Source: Trinickia symbiotica (GTDB lineage: Bacteria; Pseudomonadota; Gammaproteobacteria; Burkholderiales; Burkholderiaceae). From it: 64,000 nt of DNA. Where the stretch lies: assembly GCF_002934455.1 (NCBI RefSeq), contig NZ_PTIR01000006.1, forward strand, positions 124,001 through 188,000. Reading direction: 5' to 3'. A program made the translations under genes and the position numbers. The notes beneath the pieces are model-generated. The model saw only the letters and a list, made by a program, of their open reading frames with translations. It ran no database searches and was not told the origin of the DNA. Positions 37,182-45,683 of this stretch are shown here, in pieces; the stretch's first letter is position 1; each line of letters starts with the position of its first letter.

Positions 37182-38207
37182 TCACTTCGCGCGGGCGCGC
37201 GGATGTCGATAGTGGATGTTGGCGGGCACCAAGAGGGACTGAGGCTTTGGATCGCCTTCCAGCATCCCGATTACGCGTTGCAAGCTTTGAGCCGCGAGTT
37301 CGCGGCTATCCTGCACGATCGCATCGATGGTGAGCGGCAGGCAATCGAGCAATTGATGATCGTCGAATGTCATCAGGCGGCCGGGGGCCTGGCCAAGCTT
37401 ATGCGCGTTGTTGATGAACGACAGCGCGCCTTCGAGCAGCGTGATCGAGCCGGCGAACAGCACCTCGGGATAGCGCCCATGAGCTGCAAACCAGGCCTCC
37501 ATCAGTACCCGCCCGGATTCGCGATGATAGTCGCGCTCGAAGACCCAATCTTCCCGTTCGGCCAGGCCGTGCGACGCCAGCGCCAGCCGGAAACCCGCCA
37601 GTCGGTCCCGGCTCGCCGATAACTCGGGCTGACCACCGAAGTAGACCACCTCGCGCGCGCCTTGTGCGAGCGCATCGCCGATCAGCATGGCGACCGTCTC
37701 CGTGGCATCGGTCACGACGTAGGGAATGCCCGTCTCGTCGACGCGCCGGTCCGCGAACACGAGCGGAAGGCGCTTGGTCCATTTTAGATAGCGCTTCGGG
37801 TCGGCCGTGCAGGGCACCACGATCATGCCGTCGACCTGATGCGAGACGAGATGCGCGATCCCTTCGGTTTCGCGCGCGGGATCCTCGTCGCTCGTCACGA
37901 CGACGAGCTGATAGCCGTATTCGTCTCGGCACAGCGTCTCCATCGCTTGAGCGAGCGCCGCATGGGTCGAGTTCGTGAGGTCCGGAATCACGAGGCCGAT
38001 CGTGTTGCTGCGCCGCGAGCGCAGCGCTCGAGCCGATTGCGAGGGTGTGAAGTGATGTTCCTTGGCCACTCGCAGCACGCGCTCGACCGTCGCCGGCGAG
38101 ATCCGGTAGCGTTCGGCATAACCGTTGAGCACCATGCTCGCCGTCGTCCGAGAGACGTTTGCGAGCCGGGCAATGTCGTCGATGGTGAGGCGCTCGAACT
38201 GAGTCAC
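37182..38207 (-). CDS. LacI family regulator of the ribose-type operon
   Basis: LacI/GalR repressor of 341 aa. The HTH and hinge are LTIDDIARLANVSRTTASMVLNG with HFTPSQSARALRSRRSNTIGLVIP; the TTASMVLNG and NTIGLVIPDL wording resembles the Cra/FruR branch. The C-terminal domain is a periplasmic-binding-like sugar sensor. The GTG at 38207 has GAGGA before it and gives the usual family length; an upstream TTG at 38300 is less likely. It is the last gene of a reverse-strand set, 141 bases beyond rbsB, and probably represses it. Confidence 0.87.
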   Translation of the reverse strand: MTQFERLTIDDIARLANVSRTTASMVLNGYAERYRISPATVERVLRVAKEHHFTPSQSARALRSRRSNTIGLVIPDLTNSTHAALAQAMETLCRDEYGYQLVVVTSDEDPARETEGIAHLVSHQVDGMIVVPCTADPKRYLKWTKRLPLVFADRRVDETGIPYVVTDATETVAMLIGDALAQGAREVVYFGGQPELSASRDRLAGFRLALASHGLAEREDWVFERDYHRESGRVLMEAWFAAHGRYPEVLFAGSITLLEGALSFINNAHKLGQAPGRLMTFDDHQLLDCLPLTIDAIVQDSRELAAQSLQRVIGMLEGDPKPQSLLVPANIHYRHPRARAK

Positions 38208-38348
38208 GTTGGCTTGTCCTCGAGGGGCCGCCGTCGGCCGAGGCCGACGGCGCTTTTGCCCGTGCGTCGATGTTGATACCCGCACGGTGCTAGTGCCCAA
38301 TCGTACTACGTGCGCACATCGTGCCGACGGCGTTCGGCCAACGAGCGC

Positions 38349-39290
38349 TTACTGCTTGTAAAGATTGAGCGGAACGTGGATGAGCTTGTCGACCGGCTGG
38401 CCTTGCGCCAGCTTCATTGCCGTCTGCACGCCGTATTGGCCGATGAGCTCCGGCTGCTGCTGGACGGTTGCCGTCATCGTGCCGGCCTTGACGGCGGCCA
38501 TCGCGTCATCGGTCGCGTCGAACCCGACGACGATGATGTTCTTGAGCCCGGCGGCTTGGATCGCTTTCACCGCGCCGAGCGCCATTTCGTCGTTCTGGGC
38601 GAACACGCCCTGAATGTCCTTGTTGCCTTGGATGATGTTTTCCATCACGGAAAGGCCTTTCGCGCGATCGAAATCGGCCGGCTGCTTCGTGACGATCTTC
38701 ACCCCATTGTCCGACTCGATCGATTTATCGAAACCGTCGCCGCGCTCGCGCGCCGCCGAGGAGCCCGGGATGCCCTGCAACTCGACGACGTTGCCCTTGC
38801 CGCCGAGCTTCTGCAGCATGAACTCGGCCGCCATCTTGCCGCCCGCTGCGTTGTCGGACGCGATGTGCGAGCTGACTTCGGCACCGTTCACGCTGCGATC
38901 GAGCGATACGACTTTGATGCCTTTGTCGGTAGCCTCCTTGACGACATTGGCGACGGCCGACGAATCAGTGGGGTTGATCAGGATGACGCTGACCTTTTTT
39001 TGAATCAGATCTTCGACGCTTGCCTGCTGCTTGGCCGGATCGTTCTGCGCATCGACCGTGATCAGCGTGACGCCTTCCTTGTTCGCTTCGTCTTCGGCGC
39101 CTTTCCTCAGCGAGACGAAGAACGGATTGTTGAGCGTCGAGACCGACAAGCCCACCGTGACCGCGCTGGCGGCGGCGCCCGATGCCGGGGCGGCGGCCGA
39201 CGCGGCGGTCGTGTCGGGTCCCTGTTTCGAGCAGGCGGCGATGCCGAGCACGAGGAGGCTCGCGACGAGGGGCGAAATGATCCGTTGCAT
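38349..39290 (-). CDS. rbsB: ribose-type substrate-binding lipoprotein
   Basis: Periplasmic binding protein of 313 aa, ribose type (TVGLSVSTLNNPFFVSLRKG, VILINPTDSSAVANV, VVSLDRSVNG, VVGFDATDDAMAAV). Unlike typical enteric RbsB it has a lipobox (LGIAAC, Cys20) and an Ala/Ser/Pro-rich linker of about 20 residues, suggesting that it is anchored to a membrane rather than soluble. GGAGATAACTG precedes the ATG. It follows rbsC on the reverse strand. Ribose is likely because rbsD and rbsK are in the same unit. Confidence 0.87.
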   Translation of the reverse strand: MQRIISPLVASLLVLGIAACSKQGPDTTAASAAAPASGAAASAVTVGLSVSTLNNPFFVSLRKGAEDEANKEGVTLITVDAQNDPAKQQASVEDLIQKKVSVILINPTDSSAVANVVKEATDKGIKVVSLDRSVNGAEVSSHIASDNAAGGKMAAEFMLQKLGGKGNVVELQGIPGSSAARERGDGFDKSIESDNGVKIVTKQPADFDRAKGLSVMENIIQGNKDIQGVFAQNDEMALGAVKAIQAAGLKNIIVVGFDATDDAMAAVKAGTMTATVQQQPELIGQYGVQTAMKLAQGQPVDKLIHVPLNLYKQ

Positions 39291-39341
39291 CAGTTATCTC
39301 CTGGTTTTCGAATAAGAAGTGTTGAGTACATGTTTGTCGAT

Positions 39342-40319
39342 TTACGACGATTTTTTGTTCGCGCGATCGATAAGGACTGCCAACAAAATCACGCCGCCTT
39401 TGACGACTTGCTGATAGAACGATGAGACATCGAGCAGGTTGAGGCCGTTGTTGAGTACGCCGATCAAAAGCGCGCCGACGAGCGTGCCGAAAATCCAGCC
39501 GCGGCCACCGGTGAGGCTCGTGCCGCCGAGCACGACCGCTGCGATCGCGTCGAGCTCATAGCCCGTGCCTGCCGTCGGTTGCGCCGAGTTCAGGCGCGAG
39601 GTCAGCACCACGCCGGCGATGGCCGACATGACGCCGGAAATCGTGTAGACCCAGAGCTGAATGCGATCGACCTTCACGCCCGAGAGCCGCGCCGAATCGG
39701 CATTGCCGCCCGTTGCGTAGACGTGGCGGCCGAACACGGTTTTTCTCAGCAGGAACCAGAATCCACCGAACATGATCAGCATCAGGACGACGGGGACCGG
39801 AAGCAGGCCGGCGACGTAGCCGCCACCTAGCATCGAAAAGAAATCGCTATGGAAGTCGCTGATCGGGCTGCCATTGGAGACCACGAGCGCGGCGCCGCGC
39901 AGCACTGTCATCGAGCCGAGCGTCGCGATGAAGGGTGCAACCTTACCCTTGCTGATCACTAAGCCGTTGATGAGACCCATGAGGCCACCGGCCGCTATGC
40001 CAGCGAGCGTCGCGAGCGCGGGTGCGGTGCCCGCCTGCATGAGGCTCGCGATGACGACAGACGACAGCGCGAGGATCGAGCCAACCGACAGATCGATGCC
40101 GCCGAGCAGGATCACGAGCGTCATGCCGAAGCCGATCAGCGCGTTGATCGACGCCTGCCGCATTACATTGAGCAGATTGCCGACGGTCAGAAAATCGGTG
40201 CTCGTCAGCGACAGGGCGAGCGCGACGATGACAAGCGCGATGAACGGCCCTAGCTTTTGGAGCGTGGCCTTGTTGGTGGGCGTGAGGATGGATTGCACGA
40301 TTCCGGTACTCAGTTTCAA
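39342..40319 (-). CDS. rbsC: ribose-type ABC transporter permease
   Basis: Inner-membrane permease of 325 aa with the RbsC motifs GFGMTLVILLGGIDLSVGS, APFIATLGSMTVLRG, GRHVYATGGNADSARLSGV and VVLGGTSLTGGRGWI. About eight to ten membrane segments are evident. The first possible start is a TTG at 40319 directly after an in-frame stop region; an internal GTG seven codons later is the alternative, and neither has a clear ribosome-binding site. It lies between rbsA and rbsB. Confidence 0.9.
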   Translation of the reverse strand: MKLSTGIVQSILTPTNKATLQKLGPFIALVIVALALSLTSTDFLTVGNLLNVMRQASINALIGFGMTLVILLGGIDLSVGSILALSSVVIASLMQAGTAPALATLAGIAAGGLMGLINGLVISKGKVAPFIATLGSMTVLRGAALVVSNGSPISDFHSDFFSMLGGGYVAGLLPVPVVLMLIMFGGFWFLLRKTVFGRHVYATGGNADSARLSGVKVDRIQLWVYTISGVMSAIAGVVLTSRLNSAQPTAGTGYELDAIAAVVLGGTSLTGGRGWIFGTLVGALLIGVLNNGLNLLDVSSFYQQVVKGGVILLAVLIDRANKKSS

Positions 40320-40384
40320 GCGGCGGCCGCCGCCGGTTTAACGAACAACAGCGTGAACACAGGCACCAACGCCGACAACGCGTG

Positions 40385-41899
40385 TCACGACGCCGTCGAG
40401 ACGACGGCTCGCTCAAGCACGGTACCGCCCGTGGCGGCCGTCATGATCGATTCCTGCGTTGCGAGTTTCGCGTCGAAGATTCCCGCCGGTCGGCCTTGAT
40501 GCATGACGAGGATGCGATCGCTCATCGCCAGCACCTCCGGCAATTCCGACGACACCATCACGACGGCCACGCCGAGTGCCGCGAGCCGGTTGACGATGTG
40601 ATAGATCTCGGCTTTGCCGCCGACGTCGACGCCGCGCGTGGGCTCGTCGAGCAGAAGAACCTTCGGCGGGTTGGCGAGCCATTTGGCGAAGACGACCTTT
40701 TGCTGGTTGCCGCCCGAAAGCGCCTTGACGTCGAGCTCCGCGTCGCGCGTGCGAATGCGCAACTGCTCGATCAGTTTCGCCACGGCGGCGCGTTCGGCTG
40801 CATCGTCGACGATGCCAAAGCGCGCGTAGCGCGAGAGATGAACGAGCGTCGCGTTTTCGCGCACCGACATGCCGAGCACGAGGCCTCGGCTCTTGCGATC
40901 TTCAGTGACGAAGCCGATGCCGGCGTCGATCGCATCGGATGGGTCGCGGACGTCCAGTGCGCGGCCGTCGAGCAAAACCTGCCCGGCGGTCTTTTTGCGC
41001 GCACCGAACAGGGTCTCGAGGATCTCGCTGCGGCCGGCGCCCATCAGGCCGGCGATGCCGAGCACTTCTCCGGCGCGCACGTCGAATGAAACGCCCGAGA
41101 TACGGCCGTCGTCGGCGAGACCCGACACTTCGAGGCGCACATCGCCGCGCCTGCTGTCGCGGCGAGGGAAGCGCTCGCCGATTTCGCGGCCGACCATCAT
41201 GCGCACGACTTCGTCGAAGTCGGTGCTCGAGATCGCGCGAACGCCCACGAACTTGCCGTCGCGCAGCACGCTCAGCTTGTCGCAAATGCGAAAAATCTCT
41301 TCCATCCGATGCGAGACGTAGACGATCGCGACGCCTCGCGCCTTGAGGTCTCGCATGACGGCGAAGAGTGCCTCGATCTCGCGATCGGTCAGCGCCGCGG
41401 TCGGTTCGTCCATGACGAGCACGCGCGCGTCGAGCGAGAGGGCCTTCGCGATCTCGACCATCTGCTGCTGACCGATCGACAGCTGCCCGGCCTCCGCTTG
41501 CGGATCGATGCTGGCGGCGCCGAGCACGTCGAGCCAGCGCCGCGCCTCGCTCCACAACGCGCCCGCATCGACGATGCCGAAGCGGTGCGGCTCCCGGCCG
41601 AGAAACATGTTCTCCATGACCGTGAGCTGCGGAATCAGGTTCAGCTCCTGATGGATGATCGCGATCCCGAGGCGCTCGGCGTCGGCGGTATCGCGAATGC
41701 GCGCAGGCTTGCCGTCGATGGCGATGCTGCCCGCATCGGCCTGATAGACGCCGCACAGGATTTTCATCAGCGTCGATTTGCCGGCGCCGTTCTCACCCAT
41801 CAGCGCGTGAATCTCTCCCGCGCCGAGTTCAAAATCGACGTGCTCGAGCACGCGCACAGGCCCGAACGCCTTGCTGATGCCGCGCAAGGTGACTTGCAT
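40385..41899 (-). CDS. rbsA: ribose-type ABC transporter ATPase
   Basis: Double ABC ATPase of 504 aa. First domain: Walker A GENGAGKST, signature region LSIGQQQMVEIAKALS and VLVMDEPTAAL. Second domain: degenerate GLMGAGRSEILE, LSGGNQQKVV and VLLLDEPTRGVD. It energises rbsC. The start is the ATG at 41899, ten bases after rbsD. The two half-domains are the ordinary RbsA pattern and nothing is missing. Confidence 0.93.
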   Translation of the reverse strand: MQVTLRGISKAFGPVRVLEHVDFELGAGEIHALMGENGAGKSTLMKILCGVYQADAGSIAIDGKPARIRDTADAERLGIAIIHQELNLIPQLTVMENMFLGREPHRFGIVDAGALWSEARRWLDVLGAASIDPQAEAGQLSIGQQQMVEIAKALSLDARVLVMDEPTAALTDREIEALFAVMRDLKARGVAIVYVSHRMEEIFRICDKLSVLRDGKFVGVRAISSTDFDEVVRMMVGREIGERFPRRDSRRGDVRLEVSGLADDGRISGVSFDVRAGEVLGIAGLMGAGRSEILETLFGARKKTAGQVLLDGRALDVRDPSDAIDAGIGFVTEDRKSRGLVLGMSVRENATLVHLSRYARFGIVDDAAERAAVAKLIEQLRIRTRDAELDVKALSGGNQQKVVFAKWLANPPKVLLLDEPTRGVDVGGKAEIYHIVNRLAALGVAVVMVSSELPEVLAMSDRILVMHQGRPAGIFDAKLATQESIMTAATGGTVLERAVVSTAS

Positions 41900-41909
41900 T
41901 GCACGTCCC

Positions 41910-42308
41910 TCAGAAGATCACGCCCGAATGCAGGATTACATTCGCGTAGGGGCTGCACTCGCCGGTGCGAATGACGACTTTCGCGCGTTTCGTCAGGCGC
42001 TTGAACTCGTCGTGCGCGACGTATTCGACGCCGACGCCCGTGTTGGCGAATTGCTCGGCGCGGCTCGAGATGGCTGCGTTCTGCGTAAGGCTCTCGGTCG
42101 CAAAGACCGCGCGCTCGACTTTAAAGTCGGCGAGGACCGTATCGAGGACATCGGAGAAGCCCGGCATGCCGATCTTCAGCGATACGTCGATGCATTCGAC
42201 GCCATCGGGAATCGGCAACCCGCAATCGGCGATCACGAGGCTGTCGGTGTGCCCCATGCCGGCGAGCACGCGAGCGATGTCACGGTTCAGGTGTCCGAGT
42301 TTTTTCAT
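41910..42308 (-). CDS. rbsD: D-ribose pyranase
   Basis: RbsD mutarotase of 132 aa, interconverting ribopyranose and ribofuranose so that ribokinase can act. It begins MKKLGHLNRDIARVLAGMGH, with the conserved catalytic His in MGHTD, and ends with the RbsD-type IRTGECSPYANVIL. FucU shares this fold, but length, start and C-terminus fit RbsD better. Its start lies within the 3' end of rbsK (29-base overlap), so the two are coupled. Confidence 0.92.
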   Translation of the reverse strand: MKKLGHLNRDIARVLAGMGHTDSLVIADCGLPIPDGVECIDVSLKIGMPGFSDVLDTVLADFKVERAVFATESLTQNAAISSRAEQFANTGVGVEYVAHDEFKRLTKRAKVVIRTGECSPYANVILHSGVIF

Positions 42309-43191
42309 GGTTGGATTTGAATCGTTCGAGCTCGGCCAGCGTCGGCATGCCGCCTTGTGCGCCGGGGCGCGTGACGGAGAGGGCGCCCGCCGCGTTCGCG
42401 CGTCGTATCGCCTCGGCCATGCCGAGATGCCAGAACGAAGCGAGCGCGCCGTTGAACGTATCGCCGGCACCGGTCGTATCGACGGCGTTTACCGCAAAAC
42501 CGGGCTGGTGCACGAGCTGGCCGTCGGGCGTGGCGTAGTACGCGCCTTCCTTACCGAGTGTCATCGCAATGCGGCCCGGCATGCGTTGCAGGATCGCGCG
42601 CCAGTCCACGCCGGGAGTCTGTAAAGCAGTGGCGAGTTCATGCTCGTTCGGCGTAATGAGCGTAGTCAGATCGAGCAGTTCGTCGGGCAGTGCGACCGCG
42701 GGTGCGGGATTCAGAAAAAACGGCTTGCCGTGCGCGCGCGCCACACGCGCGGCGTGGCATACGGTAGCGAACGGTATTTCGAGCTGGGCAAGGACGACGT
42801 CGGCATCGCGAAACGCTTGCTCGGCGCGGTCGATATCGGCGGCCGACAACTCGTGATTGGCCCCGGGCACGACGACGATCGCGTTGTCGCCGGCCGAGAG
42901 CGTGATCGCGGCGATTCCCGTTGCCTCACGACCGGTCGAGACCCAGCGCGTATCGACGCCTTCGCGCGCGAGGATGGCCTTCATCTGCTGGCCGAACGCG
43001 TCAGCGCCGACACAGCCGATCATCGTGACCTCGGCGCCGAGACGCGCGGCCGCGACCGCCTGGTTCGCGCCTTTGCCGCCCGGGTATTGCGCGAAGCGCT
43101 TGCCGAACAAAGTCTCGCCGAGCCGCGGAAACTGGTCCGTTTCCGTTACGAGATCCATGTTGATGCTGCCCACCACCACAACGCGCGCCAT
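42280..43191 (-). CDS. rbsK: ribokinase
   Basis: PfkB-family sugar kinase of 303 aa. Signature 1 is YPGGKGANQAVAAARLG, and signature 2 is AVDTTGAGDTFNGALA with the catalytic aspartate. It opens with VVVVGSINMDLV, typical of ribokinase. It phosphorylates ribose delivered by the downstream transporter genes. It is first in its reverse-strand operon (K-D-A-C-B), an order different from the E. coli DACBKR. GGAGCCGCG precedes the ATG. Confidence 0.93.
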   Translation of the reverse strand: MARVVVVGSINMDLVTETDQFPRLGETLFGKRFAQYPGGKGANQAVAAARLGAEVTMIGCVGADAFGQQMKAILAREGVDTRWVSTGREATGIAAITLSAGDNAIVVVPGANHELSAADIDRAEQAFRDADVVLAQLEIPFATVCHAARVARAHGKPFFLNPAPAVALPDELLDLTTLITPNEHELATALQTPGVDWRAILQRMPGRIAMTLGKEGAYYATPDGQLVHQPGFAVNAVDTTGAGDTFNGALASFWHLGMAEAIRRANAAGALSVTRPGAQGGMPTLAELERFKSNHEKTRTPEP

Positions 43192-43246
43192 CGCGGCTCC
43201 TTATGCGCCTCGATGCCGGCCTCTTGCAAGCATCGGTTTTATGACT

Positions 43247-43263
43247 GCTAAAACGTAATCAGC
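43247..43263. promoter_or_regulatory. LacI-type operator candidate before rbsK
   Basis: GCTAAAACGTAATCAGC is an imperfect repeat with central ACGT and outer GCT/AGC, in the style of Cra/RbsR sites. It lies downstream of a putative TATAAA -10 (reverse strand, 43274-43279). Confidence 0.4.
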
Positions 43264-43273
43264 GTGAGGTCGT

Positions 43274-43302
43274 TTTATACCAGAGTCGTGCGACGAAGTC
43301 AC
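43274..43302 (-). promoter_or_regulatory. rbsK operon promoter candidate
   Basis: On the reverse strand: GTGACT (43302-43297), 17-base spacer, TATAAA (43279-43274). It lies about 80 bases before rbsK. Confidence 0.4.
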
Positions 43303-43479
43303 ATTAGGGAATTACCCGAGAGGCGATGCGCGATGAATCGCAAGGCTCAATGCACGACGCCAATGCAACGTTGAGGAGGAGCCGGGTTCGCACCCCGGGG
43401 GGGCAAGCGGGTGTGCGCGCGGCGACGCTAAACAGTTCCGAAAGTCAGCGTTGTGCGATAGCGGCGATCGACACAGCCG

Positions 43480-44274
43480 TCAGACGATGTCGTCGACGAC
43501 TCCACCGTCGACGCGCAGCGCCGCGCCCGAAGTCGCCGAAGCTTGCGGTGAAGAAACATAGACGACCATGTTCGCGACTTCGTCGACGGTGGCCGCGCGC
43601 TGGATGACCGAGCTTGCGCGATGCGCCATGACGAATTCCTTGCCGATCTGCTCCAGAGTCTTGCCCGTCTTCGCCATTTCGTCTTTCATCATTTCGGCGA
43701 AGCCGTCGGATAGGGTCGGCCCCGGGAGCACGGAGTTGACCGTCACGCCGGTGCCGGCGACGCGCTTTGCGAGCCCGCGCGCGATGGCGAGCTGGGCTGT
43801 CTTCGATACGCCGTAGTGGACCATGTCCGCGGGGATGTTGCGCGCGGATTCGGAAGAAATGAACACGACGCGGCCCCAGCAGCGCTTGACCATGTCGGGC
43901 AGCAACGCGCGCGAGAGCCGCACGCCGGACATGACATTAGTCTGCCAGTGCCGTTCCCAGACGTCGTCATCGGCATCGAAGAAGTCCTGTGGCTCGAAGA
44001 TGCCCGCGTTGTTGACGAGGATGTCGACCGGCGGCAGTTCGCCCAGCAGCTTCTGCGCGCCGGCGGCATCGCCGAGATCGGCGGCGATGCCGCGCCACTG
44101 CGCGGACGGTACGGCCGAGCGCAGTTTCTCGCCGGCCTTCGTCAAGCTGGCGTCGCTGCGGCCGTTCAATACGACGGCCGCACCACTTTCGGCGAGTCCC
44201 TTCGCAATCGCAAAACCTATGCCGCCCGTGGAGGCGGTGACTAACGCTGTCTTACCGGAAAGATCGATTTTCAC
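43480..44274 (-). CDS. SDR family oxidoreductase
   Basis: Short-chain dehydrogenase of 264 aa. The cofactor site is ALVTASTGGIGFAIA, followed by NGRSDAS, which suits NADP(H) or NAD(H). NNAGIF is conserved, as is the catalytic pair in YGVSK with Ser in VFISSES. A C-terminal GGVVDDIV replaces the usual GG tail. The GTG at 44274 is preceded by AAGGAGACTTCGC; a longer frame of 53 codons has no homology. It lies 79 bases before the porin gene. The substrate is unknown; a sugar or polyol is a guess from the neighbouring GH31 gene. Confidence 0.85.
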   Translation of the reverse strand: MKIDLSGKTALVTASTGGIGFAIAKGLAESGAAVVLNGRSDASLTKAGEKLRSAVPSAQWRGIAADLGDAAGAQKLLGELPPVDILVNNAGIFEPQDFFDADDDVWERHWQTNVMSGVRLSRALLPDMVKRCWGRVVFISSESARNIPADMVHYGVSKTAQLAIARGLAKRVAGTGVTVNSVLPGPTLSDGFAEMMKDEMAKTGKTLEQIGKEFVMAHRASSVIQRAATVDEVANMVVYVSSPQASATSGAALRVDGGVVDDIV

Positions 44275-44353
44275 GCGAAGTCTCCTTGAGTTGGGCACGG
44301 CAACGCCCAATCTTAAGCGCTTCGCGCGAAACGTGTCGTCCGCTCGAACGCGA

Positions 44354-45538
44354 TCAGAATGCGTGGCGCAAGCCGACCATGCCGACGAACTGCGAGCGTC
44401 CCGAGGACGGCGTTGTATTCTGCGAATCGCCAACCACGGCTACCGCATCGATGATGCTCGTCCCCGTGCCCGCGCTGACGAGCGTCCTCCCGCGCGCGAT
44501 CTGGTACGCCTCGAGCAAGTAGATCGTGGTACGAGTCGAGAGGCTGTAGGCCTGCTCGAGCGACACTTGATGGTAGCGCGCGGGATCGCCAATGCCGTTC
44601 GATTTGCTCGCGCGCGTATAGCTGTAGCCGGCAGCCACGATGAGAGCTGGCGTGAAGCGGTACGTCGTGATGACGCCATAGTTGTTGAACACGGCTTCAT
44701 TCGTGAAGAGCGATCCGGTGCCCGGCGCATACAGCACATTCGAGTAGTTGAGGCCGACCATCCAGTTTTTCAGCGTATAGCGCGCCGCCGCGGCGAAGAG
44801 CTGCACGCTCTCGGCCGTCGCGTACCCGCTGTTGACGGGCGAGTTGATCGCGAAGCTGCCGAGCGCCTGGCTAGTCGAAATGTTCTTGAGCTTCACGTAG
44901 CCGGCCGCCAACGCGAACGGCTGATACGCGTAGCTGACAGCGGCGCTGAAGTTGCTGCCCGTCGCCACGCTGCCCGGTACGCCGCCAAGCGCATACTGCG
45001 CGCTCAGTTGCAAGCCGGCGATCGTCGGCGAAAGATAGGTGACGGAGTTGTTGAAGCGCAGCGTCGTATCGAGCGCGTCGACGTCTCCCGGATGCGCTCC
45101 CGTCGCGCCGGTCAGGACACCCGTCGGTCCGAGCGCACCGACCATCGAAAAGTAAGGCGTGTATTGGCGGCCGAGCGTCAGTGTTCCGTATCGGTCGTTG
45201 CTCAATCCGACGTAGGCTTGCCGGTTGAACATCAACCCGGAGCTCGAGAGCGCTCCGGTCAGCGAGTTGAAGCCGTTTTCGAGCCGGAAGATCGCTTTCG
45301 TCCCACCGCCTAGGTCTTCGGCACCGAGCAGGCCGAACTTGCTTGCCTGCAGGTTGCCCTGGCTCATGTAGAAGTTCGACTGTCCGTGCTGGTTGCTGAC
45401 GTAGGCGAACGCGTTATCGACGACGCCGTAAAGCGTCACGCTGCTTTGCGCGTGCGCGCCAGTCGAGAACACCAAGCCGGCGAGCGGCAGGCATGAAAGG
45501 GTGAGGGCACGGCGCCTGGCGTGCTTGCGATCGTTCAC
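44354..45538 (-). CDS. Gram-negative general porin
   Basis: Second Burkholderia-type porin, 394 aa. It has a signal peptide ending in GAHA-QSS, then SSVTLYGVVDNAFAYVSNQ, LGLLGAEDLGGGT-like and YGTLTLGRQYTPYFS blocks, and a C-terminal phenylalanine (LRHAF). The GTG at 45538 has GGAG about ten bases before it and gives a normal signal peptide; an ATG 24 codons earlier adds a non-signal extension. Placed between an SDR and a GH31 glycosidase, so it probably lets in oligosaccharides for this module. Confidence 0.9.
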   Translation of the reverse strand: MNDRKHARRRALTLSCLPLAGLVFSTGAHAQSSVTLYGVVDNAFAYVSNQHGQSNFYMSQGNLQASKFGLLGAEDLGGGTKAIFRLENGFNSLTGALSSSGLMFNRQAYVGLSNDRYGTLTLGRQYTPYFSMVGALGPTGVLTGATGAHPGDVDALDTTLRFNNSVTYLSPTIAGLQLSAQYALGGVPGSVATGSNFSAAVSYAYQPFALAAGYVKLKNISTSQALGSFAINSPVNSGYATAESVQLFAAAARYTLKNWMVGLNYSNVLYAPGTGSLFTNEAVFNNYGVITTYRFTPALIVAAGYSYTRASKSNGIGDPARYHQVSLEQAYSLSTRTTIYLLEAYQIARGRTLVSAGTGTSIIDAVAVVGDSQNTTPSSGRSQFVGMVGLRHAF

Positions 45539-45683
45539 TTGAGAGTCTCCGGGGCAAGTGCCGCCCGGAATTGGGCGGGCGAATCGGGTTGTTATCCGCT
45601 GCGCCTTCACGCGTAAGCGCGCATGGCGACGAGCGTCTCGCTTTTGATTTTTCGTCGCGTTACCGCGGCGCGCATCGATCCTT

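Noticed and set aside
41910-42308. RbsD-like gene as a fucose mutarotase (FucU)
   Set aside because: Length, opening residues and C-terminus fit RbsD, and it is within a ribokinase/ribose ABC unit.
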